64,000 nt of DNA from Eurosta solidaginis. Taxonomy: Eukaryota; Arthropoda; Insecta; Diptera; Tephritidae. The stretch's first letter is position 1. Each line of letters begins with the position of its first letter. The stretch is from positions 155,392,426 through 155,456,425 of the forward strand of contig NC_090323.1 of NCBI RefSeq assembly GCF_040869045.1. The letters are read 5' to 3'. Under the pieces are notes generated by a model. The model was not told the DNA's origin and did no database searches. It worked only from the letters and a program-made list of their open reading frames with translations. This document shows positions 21,944-33,073 of the stretch, piece by piece. The translations under genes were made by a program, and so were the position numbers.

Positions 21944-24900
21944 CTAGCCTTTACCCGCGGCCCCGTCCGCAAGGAGAAATTTAAATATATGGGCTATTCG
22001 CGTTAGCCTGCTTATCAAGTTATCTGTTTAAAATTTAGTTTTCTGTCTAATGCATTTTATTTTTGTAATTGAGCAAAAAAAAAAGAACTAAATGAGCTGA
22101 TAACCTAATAGGATCCCAAATGATCCCGAAATTATCCAGAAAAAGTTACGAAATGACCCCCACGCTATCGCGGACGGATCCCGAAAACCATCCAGAAATG
22201 CCCCGAAAGGGTCCCCAAAAGTTCCCGGAATAGTCTAAAAAAACGCGAAATGACAACGACACGATTCTAGACGTATCCAGGGAACCACACAGAAATGATC
22301 CCTGAAGGTGTTCCAAAATGATCCCGAAAAGGTTCCAAAATGACCCTGACGGGCTCCCGGGCAGATCTGAAAAACCATCCAGAAAATATCCAGGAAGAGT
22401 CCCTAAATTATCCCGACATACTCCAGAAAAAGTTCAGAAATGGCTCCGAGGGAATCCATGACGGATCACGAAAACCATACAGAAATGATTCCGAAAGGAT
22501 CCCAAAATGATCCCGAAATAGACCGGAAATGACCCAGATGGGATCCCGCACAGATCCAGATATTATCCCGGAAGGGTCCAAAAACTATCCCGGAAAAGTG
22601 ACAAAAAATCCCGAAATGGCTCCTACGGCATCCCGGACGGATCCAGAAATGATCTCGGAAGGGTCCCCAAATGATCCCAGAATGGTCCCGAAATGACCCT
22701 GATGGATCCGGCAAACCATCAAGAAATTATGCCGGAAGGGTCCCCAAATGATCCCGAAATAATACAGAAAAAGTCACGAAACGACCCCTAGAGGATCACC
22801 AAATGATCCCGAAATAACCCCGACGGGATCCCGGACAAATCCCGAAAACCATCCAGAAATGATGCCGGATGGGATCCCAAATGATTCCGAAAAAGTCCCG
22901 CATTGGTTCCGACGGGATCCTGAAATGATACGGGAAATCATCCAGAAATGATGCCGGTAGGTACCCCAAATGATCCCCAAATAGTCCCCAAATGACCCCG
23001 CCGAGATCCCGGACGGATACCGAAAACCATTCAGAAATGATGCCCGTAGGTACCCCAAATGATCCCGAAATAGTCCCGAAATGACCCCGTCCGGATCCCG
23101 GAGGGACCCCGTAAACTATCTAGAGATGATGTCGAAAGGGTCCCCAAATAATCCCGTATGAGTCGAGAAAAAGTCCCGAAATGACCCCGACGGGATCCCG
23201 GACGGAATCCACGACAGATCGCGAAAACCATACATAAATGATTCCGGAAGGATCCCAAAATGATCCCGAAATAGTCCGGAAATGACCCAGATGGGATCCC
23301 GCACAGATCCAGAAATTATCCCGGAAGGGTCCAAAAACTATCCCGGAAAAGTAACAAAAAATCCCGAAATGGCTAATACGGCATCCCGGACGGATTCAGA
23401 AATGATCTCGGAAGGGTCCCCAAATGATCCCAAAATGGCCCGAAATGACCCTGATAGATCCGGCAAACCATCAAGAAATTATGCCAGAAGGGTCCCCAAA
23501 CGATCCCGAAATATTACAGAAAAAGTCACGAAACGACCCCTAGAGAATCCCCAAGTGATCCCGTATTAGCCCCGAAAAGGTCCCAAAATAACCCCGACAA
23601 ATCCCGAAAACCATCCAGAAATGATGCCGGAAGGGACCCCAAATGATTCCGAAAAAGTCCCGCAATGATTCGACGGGATCCCTAACGGATACCGAAAATC
23701 ATGCAGAAGTGATGCCGGAAAGGTCCTCAAATGATCACCTAATAGTCCCAAAATGACCCTTAAGGGATCCTGGACGGATCCCGTAAACCATCCAGAAAAG
23801 ATCCCGAAAAAGTCCTAAAATGACCCCGACGGGTCCCGGACGAATCCCGAAAACCATCCAGAAATGATGCCGGAAGGGACCTCAAATGATCCCGAAAAAG
23901 TCCCGAAATGATCCCGACGGGATCCCGGACGGATACCGAAAACCATCTAGAAATGATGCCGGAAGGTACCCCAAATGATCCCGAAAAAGTCCTAAAATGG
24001 CCCCGACGGGATTCCTCACAGATCCCGAAAACCATCTAGAAATGATGCCAGAAGGTACCCCAAATGATGCCGAATTAGTTCCGAAATGACCCCGACGGGA
24101 TCCCGGAAGGATCCCGAAAACCATCCAGAAATGATGCCAAAAGTGACCCCATATGATCCCGAAATGACCCCGACGGGATCCCGGACGGATCACGAAAACC
24201 ATGCACAAATGATGGCGGAAGGGACCCCAAATGATCCCGAAAAAGTCCCGAAATGACCCCGACGGGATCCCGGACGGATACCGAAAACCATCCAGAAATG
24301 ATTACGGAGGGGACCCAAAATAACCCCGAAAGGTCCCGTAGTTATCCCGGAAACCATCAGGAATTTATCTCTCAAAGGTACGCAAATGATCCCGAAAATA
24401 CCCCGACGGAACCCCGGACGGATCCCGAAAACTATACAGAAATGATCCCGGAAGGGTCCCAAAACGATCCCGAAAAAGTCTCGAAATAGTCCCGAAAAAG
24501 TCCCGAAATGACCCCGGCGGGATCCTGGACGGATCCCGAAAACCATCCAGAAATGATCCCGGAAGGGTTTCGATACGACCCTAACCATGTTAATAAGGCA
24601 GCAGGCGCGTTGGAGCGAATGAAGAGTTACATTGAAACATACAGGTAAAGCTAATAAAAGCGTGCTAATAAAAACAACTGAAGGAGGGCGGATGGCGAGA
24701 GGAGAAGGAGAGGACCACTGATCGTTTTTCCAAAATTGTTTAGATCTCGATCTGTATGTGCCAGATACCAAAAACTCTTGATTTTGGAGAAAATTTATTT
24801 TGAGTTATAACAATTTATAGATTTTACACCAGAGGTGGAGAGAAGGGGGGAGGGAGACGGAGGGTGTCACTGCTGACTTTGTAAGCCCTCGACTTATTTG

Positions 24901-25319
24901 ACCCCTTGAGTCTGTGATATTGGTGAAGGCCAGTATACGTAAAGTTATAATGTGTAAAAATTATTAAAAAGTAATTGCTCGAAGGGGTCGTGGGACCCCG
25001 ACCCCTCTTTCCATGTTCGAAAAAAATTTCGCTAGTAGACTACTGTCTGTATCCCAAATTTCATCAAAATCCGTGCAGCCGTTCTGGCGTGATTCAGTCG
25101 CAAAGACTAAAAAATATAATAATTAAATTATAACTGTTCCTAGGGGGCGGGGACCTCCCCCCTTTTGAAAAATATATAGATAGTAGATCCTTCTAGACTA
25201 TTGGCTATATGTGTGCAAAATTTCATCCAAATCGGTCCAGCCGTTCTTGCGTGATTGAGTCACAAAAACAAACGTCTGGACAAACATCTTCACATCCAAA
25301 CTTTGCCATTTATAATATA
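21944..25319 (-). mobile_element. Hel89 copy F, inverted twin of copy A
   Basis: The 3' CTAG is at 21947-21944, directly joined to the truncated 5' terminus of copy E. The 5' region ends at 25,319 against the CTAG of copy G. Positions 21,944-24,217 are the reverse complement of 1-2274 with a constant coordinate sum of 24,218, so there are no net indels, and only scattered substitutions. The octamer tract is nearly absent. No coding gene is present. Confidence 0.82.
22110..24575 (-). repeat. 89-bp array of Hel89 copy F
   Basis: About 28 diverged units, collinear with the array of copy A. The high identity of two diverged arrays, unit by unit, means whole-element duplication rather than independent array growth. 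Confidence 0.9.
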
Positions 25320-25439
25320 CTAGCCTTTACCCGCGGCCCCGTCCGCAAGGAGAAAATAAAATATATGTGCTATTCACGTTAGCCTGCTTATCAAGTTGTC
25401 TGTTTAAAAATTTTTTCTGTCAATGTATTTTATTTTTTA

Positions 25440-25834
25440 ATACAGTAAAAAAAAGAACTAACTGAGCTGATGGGCACGCTTACATGAATAGTACAATACA
25501 CTTTTTTCGAATTAAAAAAAATACATTTTGTTTCTAAGTTAAATTAATTGATATGACAGGGGTGAAAGAATTTCTACTCATAGAACAAAGGAGTGAAACT
25601 ACAATTAGCTAAAACCAAAAAGAAGTTTTTAAATGAAAGCAGTGTTGCTTTTTCGGGTATTTAGTTGGTTAAAATATTACAAAAATTTTAATTATAGTTG
25701 TAATAGTTCGTTACAGGATTCATTTAAAAATAGAACGAAAAAGCTGTGATATATTAAAGATAAAACATACCGAATTTTAATTACGAATAATTTGCCGTAA
25801 ATCCATGGCCATGTGTGCTGAATTACCGGTTTCG
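25440..25834. repeat. Segment specific to Hel89 copies G and H
   Basis: AT-rich, non-coding, starting GGGCACGCTTACATGAATAG. Nearly identical DNA lies at 58,932-59,326 in copy H. It defines a subfamily. No terminal repeats show that it is a separate insertion. Confidence 0.75.
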
Positions 25835-28800
25835 AAGAGACCTAAAATGATCCCGGAAGTGTCCCTAAATGACACCAAATAGTCACGAAATGATGCCGAC
25901 GGGATCCTGAACAAATCTCGAAAACTATCCAGAAATGATGCCGGAAGGGTCCCAAAATAATCCCGAAGTAGTCACGAAAAGTCCCGAAATGACCCTGACG
26001 GGATCCCGGACGGATCCCGAAAACCATCCAGATTTGATTCCTGAACGGTCCGCAAATGATCCCGATATAGTCCGAAAAAGTCCCGAAAAAACTCTGACGG
26101 GATCCCGGACAAATCCCGAAAATCGCCCAGAAATTATCCCGGAGGAGTCCCAAAATGATTCCGAAATAGTAGTCACGAAAAAGGCCCGAAATGACCCTGA
26201 CGGAATCCCGAAAACCATCCAGAAATGACTCTGGAGGGATCCGGAAATGATCCCGGAAAAGTCCACAAACCATCCAGAATTGATCTCTGAAGGTTCCGCA
26301 AATGATCCCGAAATAGTCCCGAAAGTCACGAAAAACTCAGACCCATCCCGAAAATCATGAAGAAATTATCCTGGAAGGGTACCAAAATTACCCCGAAATA
26401 ACTCCGACGGGATCCCGGACAGATCCCGAAAATCATCCAGAACTGAGCTCTGAAACGTCCGCAAATAATCCAGAAATAGTCCGGAAAAGTCCCGAAAAAA
26501 CTCCGTCGGGATCCCGGACAGATCCCGAAAATCACCCAGAAATTATGCCGGAGGGGTCCCAAAATGATTCCGAAATAGTCCCGAAAAAGTCCCGAAATGA
26601 CCTTGAGGGGATCCCAGACCGATACCGAAAACCATCCACAATTGATCTCTAAAGGGTCCGCAATTTATCCCAGATAAAGTCGCGAAAAAACTACGAAGGG
26701 ATCCCGAACAGATCTCGAAAATCATAGGGAAATTATCCCGGAAGGGTCCCAAAATGATCCCGAAATAGTCCCGAAAAGGCGCGAAATAACCCTGACGGGA
26801 TCCCGGACGGATCCCGAAAACCACCCAGAAATGATCTTTAAGGTCAACTGACCCCGAAATAGTCGTGAAAAAGTCCCGAAATTACCCCGTCGGGATCCCG
26901 AAAACCATCCAGAAATTATCCCTGAAGGATCCCCAAATGATCCAAGAACAGTCTCGAAATTCCCTGAAATTTTCCCGAAAAAGTAAAAAAATAAACCCGA
27001 CGGGATCACGGACGGATCCCGAAAACGATCCAGAAATGATGCCGGAAGGGACACCAAATGATCCCGAAAAATTCCCGAAATTCCCCCGATGGGATCCCGG
27101 ACGGATCCCGGACCATCCAGAAATGATGCCGGTTGGTACCCCTAAATGATCCCGAAATAGGCCAGAAATGACCCCGTCGGGATCCTGGACGGATCCCCAA
27201 AAGTATACAGAAATGATGCTGGAAGGTGAAATGATCCCCTTAAAGAAAGATGAAAAATGAAATGATCCCCTTATAGTTCCGAAATGATCCTGACGGGATT
27301 CCCGACGGATCCCGGAAACTATCCAGAAATGATGCCGGAAAGGTTCCCAAGTTATCCCCAAATAGTCCCGAAATTACCCTGACGGTATCCCGGACGGATC
27401 ACGAAAACCATCCGGAAATGATGGCGAAAGGGTCCCCAAATGATCCCGTATTAGTCGCGGGTTCCGAAATGACCCTGACGGGATCCCCGAAGGATCCCGG
27501 AAACTATCCAGAAATGATGCCGGAAAGGTTCCCAAGTTATCCCCAAATACTCCCGAAATTACCCTGACGGTATCCCGGACGGATACCGAAAACCATCTAG
27601 AAAAGTGGCCGGAAGATACCCCAAATGATCCCGAAAAAGTCCTGAAATGATCCAGACGGGATCCCGTACGAATCCCGAAAACTATCCATCTAGGTACCCC
27701 AAATGATCCCGAAATAGTCCCGAAATGACCCCGCCGGGATCACGGACGGATCCCGAAAAAGTCCTGAAATGACCCCGACGGGATCCCGTACGGATCCCGA
27801 AAATCATCCAGAAATGATGAAGGTAGGTACCCAAATGATCCCGAAATAGTCCCGAAATGGTCCCGATGGGATGCCGGACGGATCCCAAAAACCAACCAGA
27901 AATGATGCCGGTAGGTACCCCAAATGTTCCCGATCGGACCCCGTCGGGATCCCGCACGGATCCCTAAAACTATCCAGAAATGATGCCGGAAAGGTCCCCA
28001 AATAACCCCCTAATAGTCCCGAAATTACACCGACGGAATCCCGGACGGATCCGGAAACCATCCAGAAATGATGCCGGAGGAGACCCCAAATGATCCCGCT
28101 AAAGTCCCAAAATGACCCCGACAGGGTCCCGGACGGATCCCGTAAACCATCCAGAAATGAAGCCGGTATGTACCCCAAATGGTCCCGATATGACCCCGTC
28201 GGGATCCCGAACGGATACCTAAAACTATCCAGAAATGATGCCGAAAGGGTTCCCAAATGATCCTGTATTAGTCGAGAAAAAGTTCCGAAATGACTCCGAC
28301 GGGATCCCGGATGGATCCCGAAAACCATCTAGAAATGATGCCGGAAGAGACCCCAAATGATCCCGCAAAGGTCCCAAAATGACCCCGACAGGATCCCGGA
28401 CGGATCCCGAAAACCATCCAGAAATGATGCCGGAAGAGACCCCAAATGATCCCGCAAAAGTCCCAAAATGACCCCGACAGGATCCCAGACGGAGCCCGAA
28501 AACCATACAGAAATGATGCCGGAAGAGACCCCAAATGATACCGCAAAAGTCTCAAAATGACCCCGACAGGATCCCGGACGGATCCTGTAAACCATCCAGA
28601 AATGATGCCGGAAGAGACCCCAAATGATCCCGCAAAAGTCTCAAAATGACCCCGACAGGATCCCGGACGGATCCTGTAAACCATCCAGAAATGATGCCGG
28701 AAGAGACCCCAAATGATCCCGCAAAAGTCCCAAAATGACCCCGACAGGATTCCGGACGGATCCCGAAAACCATCCAGAAATGATGCCGGAAGAGACCCCA

Positions 28801-31130
28801 AATGATCCCGCAAAAGTCCCAAAATGACCCCGACAGGATCCCGGACGGATCCCGAAAACCATCCAGAAATGATGCCGGAATGGACCCCAAATGGTCCCGA
28901 AATGACACCGACGGGATCCCGGACGGATACCGAAAACCATCCAGAAATGATGCCGGCAGGTACCCCAAATTATCCCGAAATAGTCCCGAAATGACCCTGA
29001 CGGGATCGCGGACGGATTCCGAAAACCATCCAGAAATGATGCCGATAAGGTCCCCAAATGATCCTGTATTAGTCGAGAAAAAATTCCGAAATGACTCCGA
29101 CGGGATCCCGGACGGATCCCGAAAACCATCTAGAATTGATACCGGAAGGTACCCCAAATGATGCCGAAATAGTCCCGAAATGACATCGACGGGATCCCGG
29201 ACGGATCCCGAAAACCATCCAGAAATGATGCCGGAGGAGACCCCAAATGATCCCGCTAAAGACCCAAAAGGACCCCGACAGGGTCCCGGACGGATCCCGT
29301 AAACCATCCAGAAATGATGCCGGAAGAGACCCCAAATGATCCCGCAAAAGTCCCAAAATGACCCCGACAGGATCCCGGACGGATCCCGTAAACCATCCAG
29401 AAATGATGTCGGAAGAGACCCCAAATGATCCCGCAAAAGTCCCAAAATGACCCCGACAGGATACCGGACGGATCCCGAAAACCATCCAGAAATGATGCCG
29501 GGAGAGACCCCAAATGATCCCGCATAAGTCCCAAAATGACCCCGACAGGATCCCGGACGGATCCCGTAAACCATCCAGAAATGATGCCGGAGGAGACCCC
29601 AAATAATCCCGCTAAAGTCCCAAAATGACCCCGACAGGGTCCCGGACGGATCCCGTAAACAACCCAGAAATGATGCCGGAAGAGACCCCAAATGATCCCG
29701 CAAAAGTCTCAAAATGACCCCGACAGGATCCCGGACGGATCCCGTAAACCATCCAGAAATGATGCCGGAAGAGACTCCAAATGATCCCGCAAAAGTCCCA
29801 AAATGACCGCGACAGGATCCCGGACGGATCCCGTAAACCATCCAGAAATGATGCCGGAAGAGACCCCAAATGATCCCGCAAAAGTCCCAAAATGACCCCG
29901 ACAGGATCCCGGACGGATCCCGTAAACCATCCAGAAATGATGCCGGAGGAGACCCCAAATGATCCCGCAAAAGTCTCAAAATGACCCCGACAGGATCCCG
30001 GACGGATCCCGAAAACCATCCAGAAATGATGCTGGAAGAGACCCCAAATGATCCCGCAAAAGTCAAAATGACCCCGACAGGATCCCGGACGGATCCCGTA
30101 AACCATCCAGAAATGATGCCGGAAGAGACCCCAAATGATCCCGCAAAAGTCCCAAAATGACGCCGACGGGATCCCGGAAGGTTCCCGTAAACCATCCAGA
30201 AATGATGCCGGAGGAGACCCCAAATGATCCCGCAAAAGTCTCAAAATGACCCCGACAGGATCCCGGACGGATCCCGAAAACCATCCAGAAATGATGCTGG
30301 AAGAGCCCCCAAATGATCCCGCAAAAGTCCCAAAATGACCCCGACAGGATCCCGGACGGATCCCGTAAACCATCCAGAAATGATGCCGGAGGAGACCCCA
30401 AATGATCCCGCAAAAGTCTCAAAATGACCCCGACAGGATCCCGGACGGATCCCGAAAACGATCCAGAAATGATGCTGGAAGAGACCCCAAATGATCCCGC
30501 AAAAGTCCCAAAATGACCCCGACAGGATCCCGAACGGATCCCGTAAACCATCCAGAAATAATGCCGGAAGAGACCCCAAATGATCCCGCAAAAGTTCCAA
30601 AATGACGCCGACGGGATCCCGGACGGATCCCGTAAACCATCCAGAAATGATGCCGGAAGAGACCCCAAATGATCCCGCAAAAGTCCCAAAATGACGCCGA
30701 CGGTGTCCCGGACGGATCCCTAAAACCATCCAGGAATGATTACGGAAAGGACCCAAACTGACCCCGAAAAAGTCCCGTAATGATCCCGGAAACCATCAAG
30801 AATTTATCTCTCGAAGGTACGCAAATAATCCCGAAAGTACCCCGACGGGATCCCGGACGGATCCCAAAAACCATCCAGAAATGATGCCGGAAGGGTCCCC
30901 AAATGATCGCGAAATAGTCCCGAAATGATTCCGGAATAGTCCCGAAAATGTCCCAAAATAACCCCGACGGGATCCCGAAAACTATACAGAAATGATCCCG
31001 GAAGGGTCCCAAAATGATCCCGAAATAGTCCCGAAAAAGTCCCGAAATTACCCCGGCGTAATCCCGGACCGATCCCGAAAACCATCCAGAAATGATCCCG
31101 GAGGGTCTCGATATGACCCTTACGGGATTA
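25835..31130 (-). repeat. 89-bp array of Hel89 copy G with a homogeneous block
   Basis: About 60 units. The outer parts are diverged. From about 28,330 to 30,690 the units are almost identical and exactly 89 bp apart (for example the GATGCCGGAAGAGACCCC landmark). On the minus strand all three frames lack stops over long stretches, the longest being 547 codons (30,195-28,552), because the 89-bp unit contains no stop trinucleotide on that strand. The implied peptide repeats every 89 residues and is rich in F, G, S, I and R, but I see no start, splice or codon-use signal of a real gene. Confidence 0.92.
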
Positions 31131-31915
31131 CAAATAAGGTGAAGCTAATTATAAAACCATGTTAATAAGGCAGCAGGCGCATTGGAGTGAATAAAAAGTT
31201 ACATAGAAACATACAGGTAAAGCTAATAAAAGCGTGCTAATAAAAACAATTGATGGAGGGCGGTTGGCGGGAGTAGCGGAGAGGACCACTGATCGTTCCT
31301 CCAAAATTGTCGTTCTGTATGTACCAGATACCAAAAACTATTGATTTAGGAGAAAATTTATATTGATTTATAACAATTTATAGATTTTACACCAGAGGGG
31401 TGATAAAGGGGGGGGGGGCGGGCGGAGGGTGTCACTGCTTACTTTGTAAGCCCTCGACTTATTTGACCCCTTGAGTCTGTGATATTGGTGAAGGCCAGTA
31501 TACATACAATTATAATGTGTAAAAATTATTGAAAAATAATTTCTCGAAGGGGTCGTGGGACCCCCACCCCTCTTTCCATGTTCGAAAAAAATTTCGCTAG
31601 TAGACTACTGTCTGTGTCCCAAATTTCATCAAAATCCGTGTAGCCATTCTGGCGTGATTCAGTCGCAAAGACGAAAAAATATAATAATTAAATTATAACT
31701 GTTCCTAGGGGGCGGGGACCACGCCCCTTTTCAAAAATATATAGTTAGTAGATCCTTCTAGACTATTGGCTATATGTGTGCAAAATTTCATCCAAATCGG
31801 TCCAGCCGTTCTTGCGTGATTGAGTCACAAAGACAAACGTCTGGACAAACATCCAAACATCCAAACATCCAAACATCTTCACATCCAAACTTTGCCATTT
31901 ATAATATATATTAGA

Positions 31916-31929
31916 TATATTAGATTAGA
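31916..31929 (-). other. Displaced 5' ends of Hel89 copies F and E
   Basis: Read on the minus strand, a host A (31,930) is followed by TCTAA (31,929-31,925), then TCTAATATA (31,924-31,916), then the intact 5' end of copy G. These are the expected leftovers if G entered F, and F entered E, each between an A and a T in the family's own 5' terminus. Up to one TA dinucleotide is unaccounted for at each junction. Confidence 0.65.
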
Positions 31930-32440
31930 TATATACTATATATACGACCGATCTATACAATTTTTTCAGACAACAATGAATGCCTTATACGTAAGCATTC
32001 TATGAAACTTGTTAAAATGGGGCAGTAATTACAAAAATCTTCTTATCTGAACAATCGATTATGGGCGATATATGTTATATATACGCCCGATCTCATCCAT
32101 TTTTTCAGACAACAATATGTGCAATATACGAAAGTATATGGCGAAGCTTGAAGCTTCAATCTGATAAGGAAGGTATGACAAAAATTATGTTTTCTGAAAA
32201 ATCGGTTGTATGGGGGATATATGATATAGTGGTACGATTCGGCCGGTTCCGACTAATGTCTAATCGCACACCTAAGTATACCCGCTTATCAAATTTTAGC
32301 GGACTAGTTTGCATACAAACAGACAGACGGACAGACGGATATGGCTAAATCAACTCAGCTCTTCATCCTGATCAATAAGATATGATTATCGGTGGGTCTA
32401 TCTGTTCTCCCTTAAGGACTTACAAGTTTGAGATTCGTGA
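31930..32440 (+). repeat. DINE-like remnant with two diverged ~125-bp units
   Basis: The landmark ATTTTTTCAGACAACAAT occurs twice (near 31,962 and 32,099), each after 'ATATATACG.CCGATCT'. It is followed by ACAGACAGACGGACAGACGG and ATGGCTAAATCAACTCAGCTC, typical of fly DINE-1/Helentron repeats. Open frames here have no protein resemblance. Confidence 0.6.
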
Positions 32441-33073
32441 CAAGGTTAGATACTATACCATTTCATTTTCATGAGAGTTATAAAAACGTTGCCCGAAAAT
32501 GTGTAAATGTAACCGAACATCGTTACCAGTTCATGGAAACGTGTTTCCCAGCCCAACGGTTATACTGTCAAGAAAACAAAAAATGCGTAATTAGTATAAA
32601 AGTATTTACGAAATTTTGTGTAAACAAGTGCTAAAATTGTTTTTGATTTCTTGTATTCTAAAATGGATACACATTCTGTTGATTTTTCTGTTCAAACCAA
32701 TTGTTATTGAGTGCTTTCAATTTTGCGTACTGAGGGCTATTTTCATCGCCTTTAGTTAACGCTAGCTTGCACTTTTTTGACAGATCGACATATAACGTGT
32801 CAGATAGCCTTAGCCGAAGATGTTGAAACCGACCTTAAAAAGACGGTACTACTTATTTTGCTACGTTATTATCCCCAAACAGAACACAAACAGTTGCCAT
32901 GTTAGATGTGCCAGTTAACGAGAAGATCAGTGTAAGCCTATTCTGTGCTTAAGAGCCGGTTTTTATATAATAACTTCCCGCTCATTAGTACTGAATCTCA
33001 TGCATTTTTAATGGTACTTATATCCAGTTAATACTGTATTATGCCTTGCCGAAATATATGCTTTTGTGAAAAA
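32441..33073. other. Unassigned AT-rich DNA
   Basis: No convincing gene. A 68-codon frame at 32,428-32,634 with several Cys has no recognisable family. Low-copy or decayed repeat DNA cannot be told apart by eye. Confidence 0.45.

Larger units (their letters stand above)
25320..31915 (-). mobile_element. Hel89 copy G, longest complete copy
   Basis: A 6.6-kb element. On the minus strand it starts TCTAATATATATTATAAAT at 31,915 after A and ends CTAG at 25,323-25,320. It is the innermost member of the nest: E was entered by F, and F by G. Between tail and array it carries ~400 bp (25,440-25,834) not found in copies A-F but shared with copy H. The 5' region has the duplicated ATCACGC modules and a short octamer tract. 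No coding gene is present. Confidence 0.82.

Noticed and set aside
28330..30690. CRISPR-like regular repeats
   Set aside because: Units are contiguous 89-bp tandem repeats without unique spacers, in a eukaryotic transposon.
25840..31130. Very long open reading frames (up to 547 codons) as a repetitive protein gene
   Set aside because: They follow from an 89-bp unit lacking stop trinucleotides on one strand. Several frames are open at once, starts and splice sites are not convincing, and the same happens in every Hel89 array.
32428..32634. Small Cys-containing secreted peptide gene
   Set aside because: No signal peptide, no paired-Cys pattern of a known family, and no promoter or splice support.
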